Source of the DNA: an uncultured Oscillospiraceae bacterium
Lineage (GTDB): Bacteria > Bacillota > Clostridia > Oscillospirales > Oscillospiraceae
NCBI GenBank assembly: GCA_947585425.1
Contig: CANPWZ010000006.1
Span: forward strand, 34,002-98,001
Reading direction: 5' to 3'
Length of the DNA: 64,000 nucleotides
Shown: piece by piece, positions 17,495-26,964 of the stretch
Layout of the letters: every line of letters begins with the position of its first letter
Numbering within the stretch: position 1 is the first letter of the stretch
Position numbers and translations under genes: made by a program
The notes under the pieces: generated by a model
Seen by the model: the letters and a program-made list of their open reading frames with translations, nothing else
Told to the model about the DNA's origin: nothing
Databases searched by the model: none

Positions 17495-18652
17495 TTACTG
17501 GAAGTCGTACGCCTTGCAGACAGGGGCGTTGGCGCTGGCGGAGTCGGCGTCGTACCAAACCAGGTTGTTGCCGCTCTCCTTGTCGAACAGCTGGATCAGC
17601 TTGGGCTGGGTGGTGAAGTTCACCTTGGCGCCCTGGGACACATCCACCGTCAGGTCCACGGTGGGGATGACCATGACCACCTCGTCCGTCTCGCTGCGGG
17701 CGTGGAGGTTCACCTCGCTGCCCAGCATCTCATTGACCTCGATGGTGGCCGTCAGGTCGCCGCTGCCCACGCTGATGTGCTGGGGCCGGATGCCGCACAC
17801 GATGTCGCAGGGCTGCTGGCCGTTCTGCTTCAGGGCCTTCTGCTGGAAGTCGTCCAGCTTGAACTTCGCGCCCCGGATCTCCGCGTAGTAGGTATCGTTC
17901 TCATAGAGCAGCTTGCAGTTGTCGAAGAAGTTCATGACGGGCATCCCGATGAAGCCGGCCACGAACAGGTTCACGGGCTTGCCGAAGACCTCCTCCGGGG
18001 TGCCGATCTGGTTCACAAAACCGTCCTTCATGATGACGATGCGGTCACCCAGGGTCATGGCCTCGGTCTGGTCGTGGGTCACGTACATGAAGGTGGTGTT
18101 GATCCGCTGGCGCAGTTTGATGATCTCGGCGCGCATCTGGTTACGGAGTTTGGCGTCCAGGTTGGACAGAGGCTCGTCCATCAGGAACACCTTGGGGTCC
18201 CGGACCATGGCCCGGCCGATGGCCACCCGCTGACGCTGGCCGCCGGACAGCGCCTTGGGCTTCCGGTCCAAGTACTGGGTGATGTCCAGGATCTGGGCCA
18301 CCTCCCGGACCTTTTTGTCGATCTCGTCCTTGGGCACCTTCTTCAGCTTCAGGGCGAAAGCCATGTTGTCATAGACCGTCATGTGGGGGTACAGGGCGTA
18401 GCTCTGGAACACCATGGCGATGTCCCGGTCCTTGGGCTCCACGTTGTTGCAGAGCCTGCCGTCGATGTACAGCTCCCCCTCGCTGATCTCCTCCAGGCCG
18501 GCCACCATGCGGAGCGTGGTGGACTTGCCGCAGCCGGAGGGGCCTACCAGCACGATGAACTCCTTGTCTTGGATGGCAAGGTTCACATCGTGGACGGCGG
18601 TGACGCCGCCGTCATAGACCTTCTTCAAACCTTTCAATAAGACTTCGGACAT
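17495..18652 (-). CDS. ABC sugar transporter ATPase (MsmX/UgpC type)
   Basis: 385 residues. Walker A GPSGCGKST (about 37-45), Q-loop in MVFQSYALYP, signature LSGGQRQR, Walker B VFLMDEP, H-loop THDQTEAM, then an OB-fold regulatory domain (about 240-370). Many Clostridia encode one MsmX-type ATPase that serves several sugar importers; here it is the first gene of the locus, directly after the divergent promoter. ATG 18652 has AAGGGGAG upstream. Confidence 0.95.
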   Translation of the reverse strand: MSEVLLKGLKKVYDGGVTAVHDVNLAIQDKEFIVLVGPSGCGKSTTLRMVAGLEEISEGELYIDGRLCNNVEPKDRDIAMVFQSYALYPHMTVYDNMAFALKLKKVPKDEIDKKVREVAQILDITQYLDRKPKALSGGQRQRVAIGRAMVRDPKVFLMDEPLSNLDAKLRNQMRAEIIKLRQRINTTFMYVTHDQTEAMTLGDRIVIMKDGFVNQIGTPEEVFGKPVNLFVAGFIGMPVMNFFDNCKLLYENDTYYAEIRGAKFKLDDFQQKALKQNGQQPCDIVCGIRPQHISVGSGDLTATIEVNEMLGSEVNLHARSETDEVVMVIPTVDLTVDVSQGAKVNFTTQPKLIQLFDKESGNNLVWYDADSASANAPVCKAYDFQ

Positions 18653-18724
18653 TTTTGACTCCCCTTTTCTTCAAATGTACGAAGGCCACAGCGTGGCCTT
18701 CCGCCATTGGAATAACGCTGTTGT

Positions 18725-18751
18725 TTTACATTTGTAAATATTATGTTTACA
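18725..18751. promoter_or_regulatory. Probable operator cluster of the fructan operon
   Basis: Three TTTACA half-sites form two dyads: TTTACA-2-TGTAAA at 18725-18738 and TGTAAA-7-TTTACA at 18733-18751. They lie 73 bases upstream of the ATPase gene. Further TTTACA copies occur at 18865 and 18884 near the regulator. They are plausible binding sites for the divergent LacI-type protein. Confidence 0.5.
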
Positions 18752-18830
18752 TTACTGGCTGTTCTGATGTGGCTATCGTAACCCTAAATTTACGCTATGT
18801 CAACAAGAATTTGTGCAAAAAAATCAAAAA

Positions 18831-18844
18831 TGGCACATTTGCCA
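18831..18844. promoter_or_regulatory. LacI-type palindrome TGGCA-4-TGCCA
   Basis: A perfect dyad in the divergent intergenic region. It could be an operator for the local LacI-family regulator or a catabolite-response-like element. Confidence 0.4.
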
Positions 18845-18900
18845 AATTTGAACCGCAAGATTTGTTTACATTAACTCATTGAATTTACAAAATGCACATC

Positions 18901-18928
18901 TTGCTTTTTCGCTCCAGGTGTGTTATCA
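18901..18928 (+). promoter_or_regulatory. Promoter of the LacI-family regulator
   Basis: TTGCTT (18901-18906) and TTATCA (18923-18928) with a 16-base spacer; GAGGAG at 18953-18958 precedes the ATG at 18967. Confidence 0.5.
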
Positions 18929-18966
18929 TCAGAAAAATGGAAAAGAAAAGCAGAGGAGTTTGACAA

Positions 18967-20013
18967 ATGCCACATAAGCGCGTAACGATGCAGGACCTGG
19001 CCGAGGCCTGCGGCCTCTCCCGGAACACGGTCTCCAAGGTGTTCAATGACCGGGGCGCCGTGCCGGAGTCCACCAAGCGGATGGTCCTCCAGAAGGCCCA
19101 GGAGATCGGCTACCTCCAGACGCCCTATCTCCCCGTCCCGGAGGGGGAGGCCGCTCCGTCCCCCGCCCGCCCCCAGAACATCGCCCTCATCACCAGCCAC
19201 ATGCCCAAGGACTACCATTTCGCCATGCTGATCCTGCCCGTCTTCACGGAGCGCCTGGGCCGCGGCGGATATACCCTGATGATCTACGAACTCTCCCCGG
19301 AGGAGCTTCGGGAGCGGCGTCTGCCCTCTCATATGCCCCTGGAGCAGACCGCCGGCATCCTGGGGATCGAGCTGTTCGACCGGGGCTATATGGAGATGCT
19401 CTGCTCCCTGGGCCTCCCCGTCCTCTCCGTGGACGGCTACATGGAGGCCATGACCACCCCCATGAAGTGCGATTTCATCCTGATGGAGAACCTGTCCAGC
19501 ACCATCGCCCTCACCGGGCGGATGATCTCAGCCGGGGCCCGGCGGCTGGGCTTCGTGGGGGACATTTCCCACTGCTGCAGCTTCCACGAGCGGTGGATGG
19601 GCTTCATCACGGCGCTGGAGAATGCCGGCATCCCCCTGGACAAGAGCTGCTGCATCCTGGAAAAGGACTCGGAGCCCTATGACGACGTGGACTGGGTGAT
19701 GGAGCAGCTGCGGAAAATGCCCGCCCTCCCGGATGCCTTTGTCTGCGCCAACGACTACCTCGCCTTCCCGGTGGTGGCGGCGCTGAAGCGCCTGGGCCTG
19801 GCCATCCCCGGGGACGTGATGGTGGCCGGGTTCGACGACACGCCGCCCTCCGCCGTGATGGACCCGTCCCTGACCACGGTGCAGATCCCCAGCGCCGACT
19901 TCGGGCGGATCGCCGCGGAGTTGCTGCTGGACCGGATCCAGCGCCCCGGCGTCCCGTTTTTGAGCACCTACGTCAAGACCACGCCGGTCTGGCGGGAGTC
20001 TACGGGCAGATAG
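18967..20013 (+). CDS. LacI-family transcriptional regulator
   Basis: 348 residues. The N-terminal helix-turn-helix and hinge (about 1-60) read VTMQDLAEACGLSRNTVSKVFNDRG. The periplasmic-binding-protein-like effector domain (about 68-340) ends with VMVAGFDDTPPSAVMDPSLTTVQIP. Transcribed away from the ABC/GH32 operon across a 314-bp gap containing dyads, so it most likely represses that operon and responds to fructose-containing sugar. The effector is inferred from context. Confidence 0.93.
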   Translation: MPHKRVTMQDLAEACGLSRNTVSKVFNDRGAVPESTKRMVLQKAQEIGYLQTPYLPVPEGEAAPSPARPQNIALITSHMPKDYHFAMLILPVFTERLGRGGYTLMIYELSPEELRERRLPSHMPLEQTAGILGIELFDRGYMEMLCSLGLPVLSVDGYMEAMTTPMKCDFILMENLSSTIALTGRMISAGARRLGFVGDISHCCSFHERWMGFITALENAGIPLDKSCCILEKDSEPYDDVDWVMEQLRKMPALPDAFVCANDYLAFPVVAALKRLGLAIPGDVMVAGFDDTPPSAVMDPSLTTVQIPSADFGRIAAELLLDRIQRPGVPFLSTYVKTTPVWRESTGR

Positions 20014-20020
20014 AAAGGGC

Positions 20021-20069
20021 AAAAGAAGGATGCCGGATCTCGGGAAATGAGATCCGGCGTCCTTCTTTT
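20021..20069. terminator. Strong bidirectional terminator
   Basis: A 21-bp stem with one mismatch: AAAAGAAGGA (20021-20030) pairs with TCCTTCTTTT (20060-20069), and GCCGGATCTC (20032-20041) with GAGATCCGGC (20049-20058); 7-base loop. Confidence 0.92.
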
Positions 20070-20079
20070 ACACGATCCT

Positions 20080-20360
20080 GTTGCATGGGGCCTTGCTCAA
20101 CGTGTTTTTTGTCACTGTACCATTCCTGTACCATTTTGGCGTGGAATCTTATGGAACCCCATGGAGTTCCATACGCCCTGAAAACCTGGAAACCCGCTGT
20201 TCATCGGCTTTTATGACGATTTGTGGAATTTCAGAGATTTATGAAATAAGGGCCTCGTCTTTCGATTCCGAGTTTCATATGCTCACAGCTCCTTTATCCT
20301 CACGGGGAAACGCCCCCAGGTCGAATTCGCAAGAGATTATACCACACCGGGCGTGGAATC
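20080..20360 (-). pseudogene. Probable remnant of an integrase gene end
   Basis: On the minus strand, codons just before a TGA at 20112-20114 read RQNGTGMVQ then stop. The 3.4-kb integrase has QNGTVMVQ at its own tail, encoded by nearly the same bases (3424-3446 against 20113-20136). Upstream of this tail the reading frame soon meets a stop and shows no integrase core. An 11-bp direct repeat, GGCGTGGAATC, occurs at 20138-20148 and 20350-20360, and a TATGGAAC/GTTCCATA hairpin at 20150-20173. I infer a decayed element scar; no other gene is visible between 20070 and 20486. Confidence 0.45.
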
Positions 20361-20434
20361 ACAAGAGAAACCGTAGCCCGGGCATCCGTTTTTCGGGAAT
20401 TTTAAGGCATAGCCTCCGCTCTACGGAGCGTTTG

Positions 20435-20463
20435 TTGCGTTTTCCCCCGCTCCGGGGTATCAT
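20435..20463 (+). promoter_or_regulatory. Promoter of the XRE-membrane regulator
   Basis: TTGCGT (20435-20440) and TATCAT (20458-20463), 17-base spacer, 23 bases before the ATG. Confidence 0.55.
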
Positions 20464-20486
20464 AGAGGGCAAAAGGAGGCGGGCCT

Positions 20487-21251
20487 ATGGACAATCAAAA
20501 GACCGGCAGGCTCATCGCCGCGCGTCGGCAGGAGCTGGGGCTCACCCAGAGAGAGCTGGCGGACCGGCTGAACATCTCCGACCGAACCGTCTCCAAATGG
20601 GAGCGGGGCGCGGGATTTCCCGACGTGTCCCTGCTGGAGCCCTTGGCGGATGTCCTGGAGCTGTCGGTACTGGAGCTGATCCGGGGCGAGCGGCTGACAC
20701 CGGAGGCCGCCCCCGCCCCAGAGGCGGAACAGGCCGTCCGGGAGGCCAGCCGGGAGCTGGGAGGCCGCTTCCGGGGGACCCTGGGGCGGCTGCGGACCGC
20801 TCTGTGCGTCCTGGGGGCGCTGTTCCTCCTGCTGCTGGGGGCATCGCTGATACGATACCTGGCCGACCCTCCCGTCCGGCAGACTTCTCTTTCCGAATCC
20901 GACGCCCTGGCGCTGTGCCCCTTCGCCCTCATCACGGAGGACGAGTACGAACTGGCCCGGCAGCTGCTGGATGCGGCGGCCGCCGGACCCGCGGAGGACT
21001 TCACCGTCCCCGCCTCCCTGCTGTCCATCGGCGGCGACCCGGCCATGCTGCTCCAGCTGGCTCCGCTGGGGGAGAGCGTCACCGTCACCTATGCCGACAG
21101 GCCCCTGGGGACCAGACCCAACCGGCAGGTCATCCTGACCATCTCCCCGGAGGGCCCCCTCTACAAAACCTGCGCCGCCTATGACGAGGAGGGACATCTG
21201 CTCTACTGCCTGCTGAATCAGGACAACGTCCTGTTCCAGCGGGCGGAGTGA
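20487..21251 (+). CDS. Membrane-anchored XRE-type regulator
   Basis: 254 residues. An XRE helix-turn-helix (about 8-62; LGLTQRELADRLNISDRTVSKWERG) is joined to one membrane helix (about 108-128, LCVLGALFLLLLGASLI). A roughly 125-residue outer domain of unknown kind follows (LCPFALITEDEYELARQLL). This layout suggests a one-component sensor that reads an outside signal and binds DNA from the membrane. AAAGGAGG lies before the ATG. It stands alone between terminators, with a converging membrane-protein gene beyond. Confidence 0.82.
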   Translation: MDNQKTGRLIAARRQELGLTQRELADRLNISDRTVSKWERGAGFPDVSLLEPLADVLELSVLELIRGERLTPEAAPAPEAEQAVREASRELGGRFRGTLGRLRTALCVLGALFLLLLGASLIRYLADPPVRQTSLSESDALALCPFALITEDEYELARQLLDAAAAGPAEDFTVPASLLSIGGDPAMLLQLAPLGESVTVTYADRPLGTRPNRQVILTISPEGPLYKTCAAYDEEGHLLYCLLNQDNVLFQRAE

Positions 21252-21270
21252 CGCCGTCCCCGCACTTCAA

Positions 21271-21305
21271 AAGGAGCGCCGGGCCCATGGGGCCCGGCGC
21301 TCCTT
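21271..21305. terminator. Bidirectional terminator
   Basis: Perfect 16-bp arms 21271-21286 and 21290-21305 with a 3-base loop, between converging genes. Confidence 0.93.
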
Positions 21306-21308
21306 CTG

Positions 21309-23132
21309 TCATAGGTTTTGCCGCTCCGACCGCTCCACGGCGGAGGCGGTCACGTCGGTGATGCCCTCCCCCTGGTTGGGGTGGGCGGAGGAGTACACGT
21401 TGTCGATGCCGAACACGATCACCAGCACGGCGCAGATCACGCCGGCCACCGCCGGTTTGATCTTCCGCATCAGCTCGTCCAGCAGCGGCCCGATCAGATA
21501 GACCACCGCCACCCCCGCGATGCCGAAGGTCAGCAGGCCCTCGGCGCACACCCGGCCGTTGATGTTCAGGAAGTAGCCTGAGTAGTCCCACCACTTCATG
21601 CCGCCGTGGGTCATTTCCAGATACCAGCCGGTGAAGTACTCCACGCAGCCGGACAGCACGACGGCCAGGATGAACTCCAGGGCGGGCTTTTTGCGGAACC
21701 GGGCCAGCAGCACCAGGATGATGGTGGCGCCGGTGCCGTAGATGGGCAGCCAGGGCCCGTGGAGCACCCCCCGGTTGACGAACACACCGCCCTGGACGAA
21801 GCCGATGGACACCTCCCACAGCCAGCCGAACACGGCAAAGACGAAATACATCAGGATCAGCGAGTAGACGGAGTAGTGCCGCAGGTAGTTGAGCCGCTCC
21901 GAGCGGGGGGGCTTCTCCTTTTCGGGCACGGGGAACAGCCGCACGGGGTAGGACTTCCAGGAGAGGATGTCCTCGTACTCGGCCACCCGCTGGCGGATGG
22001 TGGACTTCTCATCGTACTCCTCCTCCTGCTTCACCGAGTAGAAGGAGACGCCGAAATTGGCCGCCATGAAGTGGCGGAACCCCCTGTCCCTGGAGATGAA
22101 ATCGTCCTGGTCGGCGGCGCGGAGGACCTCGATGTCGGCGTAGGCCCGGTCCAGCTCCTCCCTGGGGGCGTGGTCGAACAGGTAGGCGTCGTTGAGCTTT
22201 TCGACTCCCTCCACCCCGCTGGCGATGGCCTCCCGGCGGAGCCCTGCGTAGTACCCGGCGTAGAAGGACGCCTTGTAGGGGGCCACGTAGAACAGCTCCA
22301 GCAGGCCCATGGTGAACCAGGACAGGATGTCCCAGCCCAGGAAGGTCAGGCTCCACACGAAGCACTCCCACTTGTGGCCCTTCATCATCCTCTGGGACAG
22401 CCGGATGGCCTCCATGGGCTTGACGGAGGGGTTCTCCGCCGCGATATAGGGCACCAGGTAGTAGGAGTAGTATTTCACCACGCCCCCCACGATGGTGAGG
22501 CACCACAGCAGGTGGAACACCGAGGTGACGAACATGGTCCAGGCGGTCTTGAGCCAGCGGCGGCAGCGCAGCAGGAATGCGAATCGGTCGAAGGGGGTGT
22601 TCTCGTAGTTCTGGCACTCCATGGCCACCCGCCGCAGGGCCACGATGTAGTTTCGCTTGACGAACAGCCAGACCAGGAAGGCGAACAGCAGGGCCAGGCC
22701 GATGAACACGATCACCGTGATCCTATTTGACTTCATCACCGAGTGGATGGCCACGATGACGGTCGCCAGGAATTTGCCGGACACCGCCCCGTTGACGAGG
22801 GAGGCGAACACCCCCCGGCTGGTGCCGAACACCTCGGCCAGGGGACTATCGGGCAGTTCCGGCCCGTCGGAGCCCTCCGCGGCCTGACCGAACAGGTCCA
22901 GCAGCGCGGAGTACAGATCGACATCGCCGTTGGTGCCGTCCCCCAGGGTGTCGGCGATCTGATCCCCGTCCAGATCGTCCGCCGCCCGGTCCAGCCTGCC
23001 CATGGTCACCAGGGACAGGCTGCCGGTGAACTCCACGCCCAGCAGGGCCGCGATCAGGCAGGCCGTCACCAGCAGCAGATAGTTCCGCTTCAGCACGCCT
23101 TTGGCGTGCTTTTTCAGCGCTTTGCGATCCAT
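21309..23132 (-). CDS. DUF975 membrane protein fused to a CmpB-type (putative ABC-transporter IV) domain
   Basis: 607 residues. The N-terminal two-thirds is DUF975-like with four or five membrane segments and the phrase EAIRLSQRMMKGHKWECF (about 247-264). A charged linker of about 75 residues follows. The C-terminal third (about 410-590) is a five-helix PF06541 domain with RGVLHGPWLPIYGTG. Both families are common in Firmicutes; neither has a proven transport function. The fusion puts two usually separate membrane modules in one chain. A second stand-alone CmpB-like protein is encoded at 46.6 kb. Confidence 0.8.
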   Translation of the reverse strand: MDRKALKKHAKGVLKRNYLLLVTACLIAALLGVEFTGSLSLVTMGRLDRAADDLDGDQIADTLGDGTNGDVDLYSALLDLFGQAAEGSDGPELPDSPLAEVFGTSRGVFASLVNGAVSGKFLATVIVAIHSVMKSNRITVIVFIGLALLFAFLVWLFVKRNYIVALRRVAMECQNYENTPFDRFAFLLRCRRWLKTAWTMFVTSVFHLLWCLTIVGGVVKYYSYYLVPYIAAENPSVKPMEAIRLSQRMMKGHKWECFVWSLTFLGWDILSWFTMGLLELFYVAPYKASFYAGYYAGLRREAIASGVEGVEKLNDAYLFDHAPREELDRAYADIEVLRAADQDDFISRDRGFRHFMAANFGVSFYSVKQEEEYDEKSTIRQRVAEYEDILSWKSYPVRLFPVPEKEKPPRSERLNYLRHYSVYSLILMYFVFAVFGWLWEVSIGFVQGGVFVNRGVLHGPWLPIYGTGATIILVLLARFRKKPALEFILAVVLSGCVEYFTGWYLEMTHGGMKWWDYSGYFLNINGRVCAEGLLTFGIAGVAVVYLIGPLLDELMRKIKPAVAGVICAVLVIVFGIDNVYSSAHPNQGEGITDVTASAVERSERQNL

Positions 23133-23212
23133 TGAGAGCGCCTCCTTTCCCGCGGATATTCGCTTTAATGGTTCATTATACTATTTTGCAGAGGAAAATG
23201 CAAGACCGGCGA

Positions 23213-24376
23213 TCACACCGCCCGCTCCATGATCCACACCGGCCGGGCATCCTCCCCCGGCAGGGCGTCCTGCCTGAGGTCGGTGAAGCCCATGGCCGTC
23301 CAGAAGGCGTGGCCCCCCTCGTTGTCCAGCGGGCAGGCCAGCCGCACCCGGTCGAAGCCGGCCTCCTTCGCCGCCGCCAGCAGGGCGGTGACGACGGTCC
23401 TCCCGTTCCCCCGCCGCCGGAGGGCGGGGTCCAGCACAAACAGCCCGATATACAACGTCCTGGGTCGGGGCCAGCCCTCCACCGCATCCAGCGCCGCCCG
23501 GGGCGCGCCCTCCCGCCACAGGGCCAGGAAATGCTTTTGCGAGGGGGCGCATTTGGGGGGCAGCTCTGCCATGTCCCGCCGGAGGCTGTCCGCCGACACC
23601 GTCCAGCCTCCCAGGACAAAGAAATCGGCGCACCGCTCCTCCAGGGCCAGCACGGCGTCGAAATCCTCCTCCGTGACGGGCCGGACCTTCCATCCGTCCA
23701 GCCGGGCGGCCAGGCCCTCGGCCACGGGCACGTCGGGCAGGGGGCCCTTGGCGCCCACGCATCGGTTGATGGGGACGCCCTGGGCGTGGAATCTCTCCTC
23801 GTAGTCGGTCATGACGCCCTGAACGCCGCCCGCGTGGAGGTCGCGGGTCACCTCGGACAGCTCGAATCCCGCCTTGGGGAACTGGAACAGGGACCACTCG
23901 AACAGGGCCTGGTTATCGGTCTTGAAGTGGATCTCCCCCCCGTCCCGCAGCACCTCCCGGTAGCCCCGGAGAAAGTTCTGGTGGGTGAGCCGCCGGGGGG
24001 CGTGCTTCACCGATGGCCACGGGTCGCAGAAGTTGATATAGATCAAGTCCACCTCGTCGGGGGCGAAGCAGTCGGACAGGGCGGCCGCGTCCCCGTCAAT
24101 GAAGAACACATTGGTGAGCCCCCCGTCCCGGCACCGCTCCATAGCGATGACCATGGCGTCGGGCACCCGCTCCACCGCCACATACAGGTCCTCCGGGTGG
24201 GTGGCGGCGGTCTGGGCGGTGAAGCGGCCCTTGCCGCAGCCCAGCTCCAGCCGGAGGGCCTTCGCCTCCGGCATCAGCTCCCGCCAGCGGCCCTTTTGGG
24301 CGGCGGGGTCCTTGACCCAGAGGGCGGCGCAGGCCTCCATCCGGGGGATCAGATTTTTCTTTTTGCGCATACGCAT
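23213..24376 (-). CDS. trmB: tRNA (guanine-N7-)-methyltransferase TrmB fused to a GNAT acetyltransferase
   Basis: 387 residues, against about 215-240 for ordinary TrmB. Residues about 1-235 carry the TrmB signature: RLELGCGKGRFT (SAM site), VAVERVPDAMVIAM, INFCDPWPSVKHAPRRLT and GEIHFKTDNQALFEW. Residues about 245-387 form a GNAT domain (VRPVTEEDFDAVLALEE, LYIGLFVLDPALRRRGNGRTVV with the CoA-binding RRRGNG loop, DNEGGHAFWTAMGFTDLRQ). TrmB makes m7G46 in tRNA; the acetyl acceptor is unknown. The ATG at 24376 follows GAGGTGA; no stop or frameshift separates the domains. Confidence 0.92.
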   Translation of the reverse strand: MRMRKKKNLIPRMEACAALWVKDPAAQKGRWRELMPEAKALRLELGCGKGRFTAQTAATHPEDLYVAVERVPDAMVIAMERCRDGGLTNVFFIDGDAAALSDCFAPDEVDLIYINFCDPWPSVKHAPRRLTHQNFLRGYREVLRDGGEIHFKTDNQALFEWSLFQFPKAGFELSEVTRDLHAGGVQGVMTDYEERFHAQGVPINRCVGAKGPLPDVPVAEGLAARLDGWKVRPVTEEDFDAVLALEERCADFFVLGGWTVSADSLRRDMAELPPKCAPSQKHFLALWREGAPRAALDAVEGWPRPRTLYIGLFVLDPALRRRGNGRTVVTALLAAAKEAGFDRVRLACPLDNEGGHAFWTAMGFTDLRQDALPGEDARPVWIMERAV

Positions 24377-24452
24377 AGCCGTCACCTCACAGGGGTGGAT
24401 AACACCAAATAAGTTACCATAGCGGCGGAAAAAGGTCAAGAAAAACCGGCGA

Positions 24453-24481
24453 TTGACAACCCCGCCCCCATCCGCTAAAAT
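24453..24481 (+). promoter_or_regulatory. Promoter of the DUF4230 gene
   Basis: TTGACA (24453-24458) and TAAAAT (24476-24481), 17-base spacer. Confidence 0.75.
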
Positions 24482-24535
24482 AGGGGGAAGGGTGGCGTAT
24501 TTTCACCGCAAAATCGCGGAAAAGAGGGGATCCCC

Positions 24536-25162
24536 ATGGCAAAAGAGGAGCGCGAGCACAGGTCCCGCAAGAGCTGGATCATCAAGCTAGTCGTGGCGCT
24601 GGTCGTGGTGGCCGGTGTGGCGCTGGCGGGGGTCCGCATCGGCGCGGAGCTGGCCAAGGAGCCCGAACCCGTCATTACCAGCGAGCTGCTGGGCCAGCAG
24701 CTCCAGTCCGTCCAGGAGCTGGTCAGCGTGGACTACCGCTACACCAATATGGGCAAGTTCGAAAACCAGCTGGACTTCTACGGCTGGCATGTCCCCTTCA
24801 CCGGCAAGAGCTTCATCATCTCCTACGACGGGATCATCAAGGCCGGGGTGGATCTGGGCCAGGCGAAGGTGGACGTGAACGAGCTGACCAAGGCGGTCAC
24901 CGTCACCCTGCCGGAGAGCGCCATCCTCTCCCACGAGATCCCCGAGTCCAGCATCCAGGTGTTCAACGAGAAGGACGGCCTGTTCAACCCCATCACCATC
25001 GACGACTACACCGGCTTCACCCGGGACCAGAAGGCCGCCGTGGAGCAGAAGGCCATCGACAACGGCCTGCTCACCGCCGCCTCCCAGCGGGCCGGGGATA
25101 CGGTGAAGTCCCTGCTGGAGCTGATCCCCGGCATGGACAGGTACACCCTGGCGGTAAAGTAA
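24536..25162 (+). CDS. DUF4230 membrane-anchored protein
   Basis: 208 residues. A charged start (MAKEEREHRSRKSW) is followed by one membrane helix (about 15-37) and a DUF4230 domain outside. Typical phrases are ELVSVDYRYTNMGKFENQ, GKSFIISYDGIIKAGVDL and AVTVTLPESAILSHEI. The family's function is unknown. It is a single-gene unit with its own promoter and terminator. Confidence 0.88.
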   Translation: MAKEEREHRSRKSWIIKLVVALVVVAGVALAGVRIGAELAKEPEPVITSELLGQQLQSVQELVSVDYRYTNMGKFENQLDFYGWHVPFTGKSFIISYDGIIKAGVDLGQAKVDVNELTKAVTVTLPESAILSHEIPESSIQVFNEKDGLFNPITIDDYTGFTRDQKAAVEQKAIDNGLLTAASQRAGDTVKSLLELIPGMDRYTLAVK

Positions 25163-25177
25163 AGCGGACATAACGGC

Positions 25178-25201
25178 GCCCGGCTCCCAAGGGAGCCGGG
25201 C
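25178..25201 (+). terminator. Terminator after the DUF4230 gene
   Basis: 11-bp GC-rich arms 25178-25188 and 25191-25201, 2-base loop, then a T-run. Confidence 0.92.
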
Positions 25202-25285
25202 ACTTTTTGCCCTCGCGCGCCCGGGGGACGTTCCATTGCACAAAAAATCTTGTCAAAACTTTTTTGCAATTTTACAATCTTCCAC

Positions 25286-25314
25286 TTGCAAAATTTCCGG
25301 TCCCGATGTAGAAT
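25286..25314 (+). promoter_or_regulatory. gdhA promoter
   Basis: TTGCAA (25286-25291) and TAGAAT (25309-25314) with 17-base spacing, about 50 bases before the ATG, in an AT-rich patch. Confidence 0.7.
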
Positions 25315-25346
25315 ACGTTAGCACATTAAACCAACACTTTCAATGA

Positions 25347-26711
<1,365 letters not shown>

Positions 26712-26782
26712 CGTCCTCGCAAGCTCCATATCCTTCACTTCCGCCTGCGGCGAAAGCTCACTCATTTCGCTGCTCGTCCTTT

Positions 26783-26868
26783 CCCCACGAAAACCGCTGG
26801 CGGTTTCCGCGGGGGCCCCGTTAGATTCCGCATATCGCCAAACTCCCCCGCCGTCCGGCGGGGGAGTT
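26783..26868 (+). terminator. gdhA terminator region with two hairpins
   Basis: The strong terminator is 26841-26852 paired with 26857-26868 (AACTCCCCCGCC and complement), followed by a T-run. A further imperfect hairpin with CCCC/GGGG and AAACCGC/GCGGTTT pairs spans about 26783-26815. Confidence 0.85.
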
Positions 26869-26892
26869 TTTTTGAAAAATTGTAAAACACCC

Positions 26893-26921
26893 TTGACACC
26901 GAATGTAAAGCGTGCTATACT
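26893..26921 (+). promoter_or_regulatory. Promoter of the XRE/membrane cassette
   Basis: TTGACA (26893-26898), 17-base spacer, TATACT (26916-26921): a near-consensus promoter. Confidence 0.85.
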
Positions 26922-26943
26922 CCAAACGTAAAGTGAGCTTTAC
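26905..26943. promoter_or_regulatory. Duplicated operator GTAAAG-4-CTTTAC
   Basis: A perfect dyad at 26928-26943 and a one-mismatch copy at 26905-26920 (GTAAAG-4-CTATAC), 23 bp apart. The second copy covers the -10 element. Position and pairing point to autoregulation by the small XRE protein encoded 22 bases downstream. Confidence 0.65.
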
Positions 26944-26964
26944 TTTCCTGAAAGGAGGGGTCCC

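Noticed and set aside
3424..20136. A 16.7-kb mobile element bounded by the two copies of the integrase-tail sequence
   Set aside because: The interior is an ordinary sugar operon with host-like codon use, and the repeat is simply the coding end of two integrases rather than an attachment core.
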